Below are positions 25,365-32,228 of a DNA stretch of 37,696 bases, piece after piece (position 1 is the stretch's first letter; each line of letters opens with the position of its first letter). A model generated the notes under the pieces. It was not told the origin of the DNA and made no database searches. It was given only the letters and a program-made list of their open reading frames with translations. The stretch comes from Corallococcus terminator (GTDB taxonomy: Bacteria; Myxococcota; Myxococcia; Myxococcales; Myxococcaceae). The position numbers and the translations under genes are program-made. The DNA lies in the NCBI RefSeq assembly GCF_003611635.1, contig NZ_RAVZ01000051.1, positions 1 to 37,696 on the forward strand, read 5' to 3'.

Positions 25365-26438
25365 TCAGGGCTTCGTGGCCACCACGAGCTCGAAGGGGCC
25401 GGGCAGCACGTGCGCGTCCCGGAAGCCCGCGGTGGTGAGCGCGTCCAGGTAGAACTCCACCTCGCGCAGCCGGCTGGAGCACGCGTCCACGCCGATGAGG
25501 AAGTAGGACCAGAAGAACTGCGCCGCCAGTCGCTCCGGCGTGCGGAACTCCTCGCAGATGAGCACCCGTCCGCCCGAAGGCAGCGCGGCGAAGGCGGCCT
25601 GCATCAACTGGCGCGCCACCTCCGCGGGCCAGTCGTGCAGCACGCGCACGAACGACAGCGCGTCGTAGCCCTGGGGAAGCGCCTCGCGCAGGAAGTCCCC
25701 GCCCACGAAGCCCAGCCGCTTTGGCGTCAGGCCCGCACGCTCGCGCGTGCGGGTGACGAGCGCCTCGGTGGCAGGCAGGTTGTAGACGTCCACGTCCAGC
25801 TTCGCGTGTTCGCGCAGCAGGTGCTCCGCGAGCGTCCCGTCCCCGCCGCCCACGTCGAGCAGCCGGGCCCCGGAAGGCCACAGCGCGCCCGCGTGCGCGC
25901 GGAACGTCTCCAGGATGGGGCCCAGGCCCGCGGCCATGCTCGCCTCGAAGCCCTCCACCTGTTCGGGCGTGCGCGGAGGCCAGTCGAAGGAGGCGGCGGA
26001 CATGGAGTGCTGGCCGCGCAGCACCTCTGGCAGCCGGCCATGCAGCGCCTTCCAGTCGTACTTCTCCCGGTCGCGCTCCAGCGCGCGCGGCCCCAGCACC
26101 GCCTCCGCCGCCGCGCGCAGGCCCTGCACGCCCCGGTAGCGCGTGTCCGCCAGCGCGTCGGAGGGCTGCTCGCGCTGCACGAGCCCCAGGCTCTCCAGGC
26201 AGTCGAGGAACTTGTACAGCCGCTGCGGCACGAAGCCGTGGCGCGTGGACAACTCCCCCAGCGTCACCGGCCCGGGCTCCAGCGCGTCCAGCAGTCCCAG
26301 CCCGAGCGCCGTCTCCACCACGTCCAGCGCGCGAGCGCCGTTGAACAGCAGGTGCAGCAGGGCGCGCGGTGATGCGGCCTCACGCGGAGGCGATGCGGGT
26401 GCCGGAGCGACGGGCGGAGCAGACAGTGCCGCGCTCAT
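25365..26438 (-). CDS. SAM-dependent O-methyltransferase, family 2 type
   Basis: A 357-residue methyltransferase of the plant-COMT/acetylserotonin O-methyltransferase type. An Ala/Pro-rich start (1-25) is followed by a winged-helix dimerisation domain (about 28-110; LGLLDALEPGPVTLGEL, RLYKFLDCLESLGLV) and a Rossmann SAM domain (about 170-357). SAM motif I is LLDVGGGDGTLAEHLL (193-208). H268 in VRVLHDWP aligns with the catalytic base of family members. Such enzymes methylate phenolic hydroxyls, sometimes amines, of small aromatics. The start codon overlaps the preceding gene in an ATGA, so it is the last gene of the TDO-like/kynureninase-like operon. The likely acceptor is the aromatic product of those two enzymes, such as an anthranilate-type or quinoline-type compound; this is inference. 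Confidence 0.9.
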   Translation of the reverse strand: MSAALSAPPVAPAPASPPREAASPRALLHLLFNGARALDVVETALGLGLLDALEPGPVTLGELSTRHGFVPQRLYKFLDCLESLGLVQREQPSDALADTRYRGVQGLRAAAEAVLGPRALERDREKYDWKALHGRLPEVLRGQHSMSAASFDWPPRTPEQVEGFEASMAAGLGPILETFRAHAGALWPSGARLLDVGGGDGTLAEHLLREHAKLDVDVYNLPATEALVTRTRERAGLTPKRLGFVGGDFLREALPQGYDALSFVRVLHDWPAEVARQLMQAAFAALPSGGRVLICEEFRTPERLAAQFFWSYFLIGVDACSSRLREVEFYLDALTTAGFRDAHVLPGPFELVVATKP

Positions 26439-27580
26439 GCGGCCTCCTTGCGCTGCTCTTCGATGAGCGCGTCCATGAAGCCATCCACCTCTTCCGGCGT
26501 GTTGTAGAAGTGCGGCGCCGCGCGCAGGAAGCCCCGGTGGCTGCAGATGAAGCCGCGCGCCACCAGCCGCTGCATCACGCTCACGTCGCCAGGGAAGCTC
26601 AGCGCCACGATGCCGCCGCGCTGGTGCGGCTCGCGCGGTGTCACCACGCGCAGGCCCGCTTCATCCGCGCGCGCCATCAGCCGCGACGTGAGCTTCAGCG
26701 AATGCTCGCGCACCGCCGTGATGCCCACGCCCTTCAAGAGGTCCAGCCCCGGCCGCGACAGCAGCACCATCAGCGGCGCGGGCGTGCCGCCCATCATCCG
26801 CCGCGCATCCGGTGCCCAGGCCTCCGCCGACTGGAAGGCCAGCGGCGACGCCCCGGCAAGCCACCCGGTGTCCGCGGGCCGCAGCGTGGGCAGCAGCTCC
26901 GGACGCACGTACATGAACGCGTACTCGGAGCCGCCCAGCCACTTGTGCGCGCCGCCCATGAGGAAGTCCACGTCCAGCGCGCGCACGTCCACCGGCACCG
27001 TGCCCACCGTCTGGTACGCATCCGTGGCGATGAGCGCCCCGGCCGCGTGCGCCGCCTTCGCCACGCGCGCGACATCCAGCAGCGCGCCGGTGGAGAACGC
27101 GGCGTGCGACACGCAGACCAGCCGCGTGCGCTCGTCGATGGCCGCCTCCAGCGCCGCCTCATCCACGCGGCCGTCGCGCGACGGCACCACCACCAGCTCC
27201 GCCCCATAGCGCGCGAAGCCCTTCCAGATGAAGGGCACCGTGGGGAACTCCAGGTCGGTGACGATGACGCGGCGGCGCTCGCCGCTGAAGTCCAGGCAGG
27301 TGCCCAGGCGCGACAGGTGCGCGCTCAGGTTCACGTCCAACGCCACGGACGCGGGCGGAGCGCCGATGAGGCCCGCCACCGCATCCGCGTAGCCCTGCAT
27401 CTGGGAAAGCCATCCATCCCAGACGGCGTCGCGCCACGTGCGCATCGTGGTCCAGTACTGCGCGAGCACTCCCTCCACGGCCCGGGGCATCGCCCCGGTG
27501 GAGTTGCTGTTGAGGTACGTGCAGGTCTCAAGCAGGGGATACTCCGCGCGCAGGGCCCCCGGGAGTACCCCCTCGATCAC
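26435..27580 (-). CDS. Kynureninase-like PLP enzyme (class V aminotransferase fold)
   Basis: A 381-residue PLP-dependent enzyme. Fold-type I marks: TYLNSNSTGAMP at the N-terminus, VIVTDLEFPTVPF near 106-118, CVSHAAFSTGALLD near 156-169, D187 in IATDAYQTVG binding the pyridine nitrogen and the Schiff-base Lys K213 in MGGAHKWLGG. The DAYQTVGTVPVDV and TGWLAGASPLAF segments are close to kynureninases, which split kynurenine into anthranilate and alanine; a cysteine-desulfurase or epimerase relative is the alternative. The location directly after a TDO-superfamily gene supports kynureninase-type activity. The GTG at 27580 overlaps the upstream stop as GTGA, with GAGGAG six bases before it. No formamidase gene for the intermediate step is in the window. 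Confidence 0.87.
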   Translation of the reverse strand: MIEGVLPGALRAEYPLLETCTYLNSNSTGAMPRAVEGVLAQYWTTMRTWRDAVWDGWLSQMQGYADAVAGLIGAPPASVALDVNLSAHLSRLGTCLDFSGERRRVIVTDLEFPTVPFIWKGFARYGAELVVVPSRDGRVDEAALEAAIDERTRLVCVSHAAFSTGALLDVARVAKAAHAAGALIATDAYQTVGTVPVDVRALDVDFLMGGAHKWLGGSEYAFMYVRPELLPTLRPADTGWLAGASPLAFQSAEAWAPDARRMMGGTPAPLMVLLSRPGLDLLKGVGITAVREHSLKLTSRLMARADEAGLRVVTPREPHQRGGIVALSFPGDVSVMQRLVARGFICSHRGFLRAAPHFYNTPEEVDGFMDALIEEQRKEAA

Positions 27581-28632
27581 GTCTGGCTCCTCAGCTCGTG
27601 GGGATGGGGATACGCCGCCGGCGCGCCGTGGGCGTGCATCGCGGTCGGTGCGGCGTGGGCGTGCATCGCGGCCGGCGCGGCATGGGCGTGCATCGCGGCC
27701 GGCGCGGCGTGGGCGTGCATCGCGGCCGCCGCGGCGTGGGCGTGCATCGCGGCCGCCGCGTCGTGGGCGTGCATCGCGGTCGGCATGGTGTGGCCGTGCA
27801 TCATCGGGCACCCGCCCCCGCGAGGCGCCGCGTGCGCGTCCGTCCCTCGCGACGCACCCGTCGCGTAGCCGCCCTCGCGCTTCCAGCCGTTGGTCATCTC
27901 CACGCGCACGTCCCACAGCGCGCGGAACAGCGGCAGGGTCATGCGCCCGGCCAGCACCTGCGTGGGCAGGCCATCCAGCGCCTTCACCGAACGGTCCACG
28001 CCGATGGTGCGGCGCACCAACTGGAAGTGCGCGAACAGCCAGCCCTGGAAGGCCTCATCCATGCTGACCAGGTTCTCACAGACGTGCTTCAGATCCTCGT
28101 GCCCCCCGGCCGTGTAGATCTGCATCAGCGTCACACCCCGGCGCTCCAGCATGCGCTCCAGGGAGGACTCCAGTCCCGTGGCCGCCAGCCGGAACGTGTT
28201 GTAGCCCGGCGACTCCTGCCCGCTGCCGTTGCCCAGGCTGCGGCGGATGACCTGGTACGCCTCCGGCGTCATCGTCTCCAGGATGGCCATCTCGGAGCTG
28301 ATGCACTGGAGGATGCGCTGCACCCGCGCCAGCCGAGCAACCACGGCCCACAGGGCGTCCCGGTCCAGCTCCGCCACCACTTCCACGATCTCCCGCGACG
28401 CCAGCTTCAGGTACAGCTCCTGGGACTGGTGGACGATCTGGAACATCAGCTCGTCGTGCGACACGCGCTCCGCTTCCGCGGACTGCAGGCCCAGCAGCGT
28501 CCCCGTGTGCAGGTAACGCTCGTAGTCCAGCTCTCCCTTGCCCACCCACTTCTTCAGCATCGGGTTGAAGAGCGGCTGAGTCAGCTCGTGCTTCAGTTTT
28601 TCCGCGTGGCTGTAATCAGTGGACATGAACAT
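27577..28632 (-). CDS. Divergent tryptophan 2,3-dioxygenase-superfamily enzyme, His-rich tail
   Basis: A 351-residue protein. Residues 1-250 are a helical heme-enzyme core of the tryptophan 2,3-dioxygenase family: YERYLHTGTLLGLQ (37-50), distal pocket F64 and H68 in FQIVHQSQELYLK, substrate-carboxylate pair Y126/R130 in ETMTPEAYQVIR, LGNGSGQES (133-141) and the proximal heme ligand H202 in AHFQLVRRTIG. The loop that normally reads GTGGSSG after this helix is missing; GVDRSVKALDGLP stands there, so the usual Thr binding the substrate amino group is absent. Residues 250-351 form an extra low-complexity tail with seven MHxH-type 9-residue repeats. Canonical enzymes convert tryptophan to N-formylkynurenine; relatives such as MarE do other oxidations. 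The ATG at 28632 follows GGAGG; 28626 is an alternative. First gene of a coupled operon. Confidence 0.9.
   Translation of the reverse strand: MFMSTDYSHAEKLKHELTQPLFNPMLKKWVGKGELDYERYLHTGTLLGLQSAEAERVSHDELMFQIVHQSQELYLKLASREIVEVVAELDRDALWAVVARLARVQRILQCISSEMAILETMTPEAYQVIRRSLGNGSGQESPGYNTFRLAATGLESSLERMLERRGVTLMQIYTAGGHEDLKHVCENLVSMDEAFQGWLFAHFQLVRRTIGVDRSVKALDGLPTQVLAGRMTLPLFRALWDVRVEMTNGWKREGGYATGASRGTDAHAAPRGGGCPMMHGHTMPTAMHAHDAAAAMHAHAAAAAMHAHAAPAAMHAHAAPAAMHAHAAPTAMHAHGAPAAYPHPHELRSQT
27613..27801 (-). repeat. 27-bp tandem repeat encoding MHAHxAxxA units
   Basis: Seven exact-period 27-bp units, with GTGCAT (plus strand) at 27634, 27661, 27688, 27715, 27742, 27769 and 27796, encode residues 278-340 of the TDO-like protein. 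In order the units are MHGHTMPTA, MHAHDAAAA, MHAHAAAAA, MHAHAAPAA twice, MHAHAAPTA and MHAHGAPAA. Each gives a Met and two His spaced HxH. Near-identical DNA suggests recent expansion by slippage. Confidence 0.95.
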
Positions 28633-28725
28633 AGCTCCCTCCGGGGTGCAGGAACGTATGAGTGCTGGGTGGAATGCGCCCCGGTTCGGGGGGAACAGTG
28701 AGCGCGGAAAACTCTAGAAGCGACT

Positions 28726-28753
28726 ACCTTACAGGGCTTTCTGTAGAGTTCAA
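28726..28753 (-). promoter_or_regulatory. Candidate promoter and overlapping dyad for TDO-like operon
   Basis: On the minus strand TTGAAC (28748-28753) and TAAGGT (28726-28731) are 16 bases apart, a weak sigma-70-like pair that would give a leader of about 85 bases. An inverted repeat AACTCTA (28710-28716) / TAGAGTT (28744-28750) brackets it, with GAAG and CTTTC extending the arms, so a repressor could cover the promoter. Local A/T content is raised. Confidence 0.35.
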
Positions 28754-28845
28754 GATGTCAGCCCTACTTGGTTATCACTTTCCGAGATTTTTCTCGCACC
28801 CGGAGGCAGGGTGGCCCGAGGGGTCGGGCGCACCCAGGGTACTGC

Positions 28846-29265
28846 TCACCCCTCAACAGGTGAGGGATTCCGGCCCGGCGTAGCGGGCCGGGGCTTCAGA
28901 CGCATCGCGTTGAGCTTCTGGGCCAGGTCAGCGCCCTGCACGCTCTTGGAGATGTAGCCGTCCGCGCCGGAGGCGATGGCCAGCGAGCGCAGCTTCGCCT
29001 CATCCGACGCGGAGTAGAGGATGAAGCGGGTGCCGGGGGGCGCGTACTGGCGCGCCAGCCCCACGACCTTGTCCCCCTTGAGGGCGGGGAAGTTCACGTC
29101 GATGAGCACGAAGTCCGGCTCGGACGCGCGCACGATGTTGGACACACCCAACGCGGACGTATGGGTCTGCACTTCGAACCCGTACGCGCTCAGCGAGCGC
29201 TGTACGAGGTCGAGCAGGTCCGGGTCGTCGTCCACCACAAGGACGCGCGGTTTTGGTTCAGCCAT
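28846..29265 (-). CDS. Single-domain response regulator after hybrid kinase
   Basis: A 139-residue stand-alone receiver. The acidic pocket is VVDDDPD, the phospho-acceptor D56 lies in LIDVNFPALKGDKV, the switch Ser in LYSASDEAKLR and the conserved Lys in GYISKS. The last 20 residues are Pro/Arg/Lys-rich and unstructured. It closely resembles the receiver at 18376-18780. The ATG at 29265 lies inside the end of the hybrid kinase gene (8-bp overlap), with GGGAG just upstream, so translation is coupled and the kinase is the obvious phospho-donor. It is the last gene of the cytochrome/FIST/kinase/receiver run. It has no DNA-binding domain, so the output is by protein contact. Confidence 0.92.
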   Translation of the reverse strand: MAEPKPRVLVVDDDPDLLDLVQRSLSAYGFEVQTHTSALGVSNIVRASEPDFVLIDVNFPALKGDKVVGLARQYAPPGTRFILYSASDEAKLRSLAIASGADGYISKSVQGADLAQKLNAMRLKPRPATPGRNPSPVEG

Positions 29266-32224
29266 GGCTTCTCCCTAGGTACTGACGAATCGTCTCGATC
29301 AACTGATCGCGATCCAGGGGCTTGGTGAGGTAGGCCGTGCAACCGGCCGCCTGCGCCTTGTCCTGGTATTCGCGCCCCGCGTGGGCGGTGACGGCGATGA
29401 CGGGCACGTTCTGCCCATCCGGCAACGCCCGGAGCCTGCGGGTGACTTCCCAGCCGTCGAGTCTCGGCAGGGACAAATCCATGAGGATGAGGTCCGGCAC
29501 GTCGGCGCGCGCGCGCTCCAACCCCTGCTCGCCGTCCTCCGCCTCGATGAGGTCATACAGCCCGCCCAGGTAGCGGCGGACGATGTCGCGGTTCTGCTCG
29601 CTGTCCTCCACGTACAGCACGCGGGGCAGCTTGCCGGCGCTCGCGGCGCGCTGGGACATGAGCAGGCCCTTGGCCTGGGAGATGACGTCCTCCAGGGCCG
29701 TGCCGCCCTTGCGCACGAAGCCGGCGAAGCCGTCGCGCAGGAGCGTCTCTTCTTCCGGGGTGAGCGTCTTGCCGGTGAGCACCACCACCGGCACTGACAG
29801 CTTCTCCGCGCGCAGCCGGCGCAGCACTTCGAAGCCGTCCAGGTTCGGCATCATCAGGTCTAGCACCACCAGGGACGGCGGCGACACGCGCGCCTTGAGC
29901 AGCGCGTCCTCGCCGTTGCGCGCCTCGTTGGTGGAGAAGCCCGCGCGGCGCAGGTTGCGGCTGACCAGCTCGCGCGTGGCCGCGTCGTCGTCCACCACCA
30001 GCACGTCGCCCGTGGCGGAGGTGGCGCCCGCGGAGGCGAGGCTCTTCTGCACCACCTCCACCAACCGCTCCGGCTCCACCGGCTTCACCAGGTACTCACA
30101 CGCGCCCAGGCTGAAGCCGCGCGCGCGCTGCTCCTCCACCGACACGAGGATGACCGGGATGGCGGCGAGGCTCGGCTCGCTCTTGAGCTGGCTCAACACC
30201 GACCAGCCGTCCATCCGGGGCAGGTGGATGTCCAGCAGGATGGCCTGTGGCTTGAGCTCGCGCGCCAGCTTCAGCGCGGCGATGCCGTCATCCGCCGTCA
30301 CGACCTTGAAGCCCGCGGGCTCGAGCTGGCCGGTGACGAGCTGCTGGATGAGCGGATCATCATCCACCACCAGCACCGTGCTGCCCGGCCGCGCCATGGG
30401 CGCGAGCTTCTGCGCCACGTCCTGGATGGGGACCAGCCGCTCCGTCGCATGCGGGCTGTTGGCGCCCACCGTGGTGGCCAGCACGTCCGGCAGCCGCACG
30501 GTGAAGGTGGAGCCCCGGCCCAGCGTGCTCGTCACGTCCACGGTGCCGCCCAGCACCCGCGTCAGCTCGCGCACGATGGCGAGCCCCAGCCCCGTGCCGC
30601 CCACCTTGCGCGTGGTGGAGCCGTCCACCTGGCGGAACTTCTCGAAGATGAAGGGAAGCTGGTCGGAGGGGATGCCCACGCCGGTGTCCTCCACCGTCAT
30701 CAGCATCTCACCGGAGCCCGCGGGCACCACCGTGAGGGCGACCTCGCCCGTGTCGGTGAACTTGGCCGCGTTGCTCAAGAGGTTGAGCATGATCTGCCGC
30801 AGCTTCAGCGCGTCCGTGCGCACCTCGGCCGCCTCCGCGTCCACGTGCACGGTGAGGGCGACGTCCTTGCCCTTCAGGTACTCCTTCACCGTGGCCATGC
30901 ACTCGTCGGCCAGCTCCTGCACGTCCACCGGTTCGGTGACGACCTCCACGCGGCCCGCTTCAATCTTGGACAGGTCCAGGATGTCGTTGATGAGCGCCAG
31001 CAGCGTCTTGGCGTTGGACTTCACCACGTTGAGGTCGCGCCGGCCGTGCGGCGTCAGGCGGTTGCCCTCCTCGCGCATCAGCAGGTCGCAGTAGCCGATG
31101 ATGCCGTTGAGCGGGGTGCGGATCTCATGGCTGAAGTTCGCCAGGAACTCGCTCTTGAGCCGCACGGCGCCTTCGGCCTCGCGCGCGCGCTCCTCCTCGT
31201 TGCGCTTGGCGACGGAGAGCTCCTGGGCCAGCCGGTCCAGGTCCTCGTTCTGCTGACGGATGATCTCCATCTGCAGCGCGCGCTGCTGGTAGCTCGCCAG
31301 GGAGCGGGCGGACACCGCGCGTGTCTTCTTGATCTCCTCCAGGCTGGCGGCCAACTGGAGGTTGGCGGCCTCCAGCTCCTCCTTGGAGGCGCGCAGCATG
31401 GCCTCGTTCTGCTTGCGCTCGGTGATGTCGTCGGTGACGCCCATCACGAAGCGCGCGATGCCGTGGTCGTCCACCAGCGGAATCTTGCGCGTGGCGAAGA
31501 TGCGGTCCTCGCCGTCGGCGCGGGCCACCTCCTCGAACGTCTTCATCTTCCGGGTCTCGAGGATCTCCGTGTCGATGGCGACGAACGAGTCCGCCTGGTC
31601 ATGCGGGAAGTAGTCGTGGTCCAGCTTCCCCAGCAGCCATTCCTTGGTGACCTTGAAGGCGTCCGCGAACGTCTTGTTGGCCACCACCAGCCGGCGCGTC
31701 TGGGCGTCCTTCACGAACAGCACGAAGGGCAGCGCGTCGATGATGTTGCTCAGCAGGTAGTTGGTCCGCTTGAGCTCCACGCCCGTCGCCTGGTGCTGGG
31801 CGCGCTCGGCGTGCAGGCGCAGCTCGCGCGCGACGATGAAGGGCAGGTGGCCGTAGCGGTCCTCGGTGACGTAGTCGAGCGCCCCGAGCCGCATGGCGGC
31901 ATCCAGCGTGTCCGGGTTCCAGGCGGGAGAGCTCACCACGAACGCGAGCGACAGCCCGCGCTGCTGCCACGCCGCGTGGACGGCGTCCCAGGACAGCCCC
32001 GGCAGCTCCGAGCCCAGGAGCACCAGCGCGTAGGGCCGCGCCAGCGCCTTCTCCAGGGCGTCCTGCGTGCACGCCTGCTCCAGCGTGAGCATGGAGAGGA
32101 TGTCCTCGCGCTCCAGTGCATCGCGCATCGCGCGCGTTTCGCGCTCGCTGCCCACCAGGAGCAGCGAAAGGGTGTACCCCAGCGGAGCTTCCGCGAGCGC
32201 CACATCGAACGGTTGGTTGGCCAT
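29258..32224 (-). CDS. Hybrid histidine kinase with three C-terminal receivers
   Basis: A 988-residue soluble hybrid kinase. Order: receiver-like N-terminal domain (about 18-140) in which the acceptor strand reads ALVLLGSELPG with no Asp, so it is a pseudo-receiver; PAS (about 154-280; VTDDITERKQNE at the end); coiled coil (about 280-350); HisKA with H366 in ANFSHEIRTPLNG; HATPase (about 475-595) with LLSNAAKFTD, DTGVGIPS and GGTGLGLAIV; then three full receivers (about 617-735, 742-860, 870-988) with acceptor Asp in LLDIHLPRMDG, VLDLMMPNLDG and LMDLSLPRLDG. This supports a multi-step phosphorelay ending in the overlapping stand-alone receiver. It starts 4 bp after the FIST gene stop. FIST proteins are known sensory partners of kinases, so ligand input probably comes from that neighbour. 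Confidence 0.94.
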   Translation of the reverse strand: MANQPFDVALAEAPLGYTLSLLLVGSERETRAMRDALEREDILSMLTLEQACTQDALEKALARPYALVLLGSELPGLSWDAVHAAWQQRGLSLAFVVSSPAWNPDTLDAAMRLGALDYVTEDRYGHLPFIVARELRLHAERAQHQATGVELKRTNYLLSNIIDALPFVLFVKDAQTRRLVVANKTFADAFKVTKEWLLGKLDHDYFPHDQADSFVAIDTEILETRKMKTFEEVARADGEDRIFATRKIPLVDDHGIARFVMGVTDDITERKQNEAMLRASKEELEAANLQLAASLEEIKKTRAVSARSLASYQQRALQMEIIRQQNEDLDRLAQELSVAKRNEEERAREAEGAVRLKSEFLANFSHEIRTPLNGIIGYCDLLMREEGNRLTPHGRRDLNVVKSNAKTLLALINDILDLSKIEAGRVEVVTEPVDVQELADECMATVKEYLKGKDVALTVHVDAEAAEVRTDALKLRQIMLNLLSNAAKFTDTGEVALTVVPAGSGEMLMTVEDTGVGIPSDQLPFIFEKFRQVDGSTTRKVGGTGLGLAIVRELTRVLGGTVDVTSTLGRGSTFTVRLPDVLATTVGANSPHATERLVPIQDVAQKLAPMARPGSTVLVVDDDPLIQQLVTGQLEPAGFKVVTADDGIAALKLARELKPQAILLDIHLPRMDGWSVLSQLKSEPSLAAIPVILVSVEEQRARGFSLGACEYLVKPVEPERLVEVVQKSLASAGATSATGDVLVVDDDAATRELVSRNLRRAGFSTNEARNGEDALLKARVSPPSLVVLDLMMPNLDGFEVLRRLRAEKLSVPVVVLTGKTLTPEEETLLRDGFAGFVRKGGTALEDVISQAKGLLMSQRAASAGKLPRVLYVEDSEQNRDIVRRYLGGLYDLIEAEDGEQGLERARADVPDLILMDLSLPRLDGWEVTRRLRALPDGQNVPVIAVTAHAGREYQDKAQAAGCTAYLTKPLDRDQLIETIRQYLGRSHG

Positions 32225-32228
32225 GTGT

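Noticed and set aside
27613-27801. CRISPR-like regular repeat
   Set aside because: Units are contiguous with no spacers, have a period that is a multiple of three, and encode a His/Met-rich protein tail.
27598-28701. Long plus-strand open frame with repeated WACIAAGAA-type units
   Set aside because: It is the antisense reading of the TDO-like gene and its 27-bp repeats; its translation has no recognisable family, while the minus strand gives a clear enzyme core.
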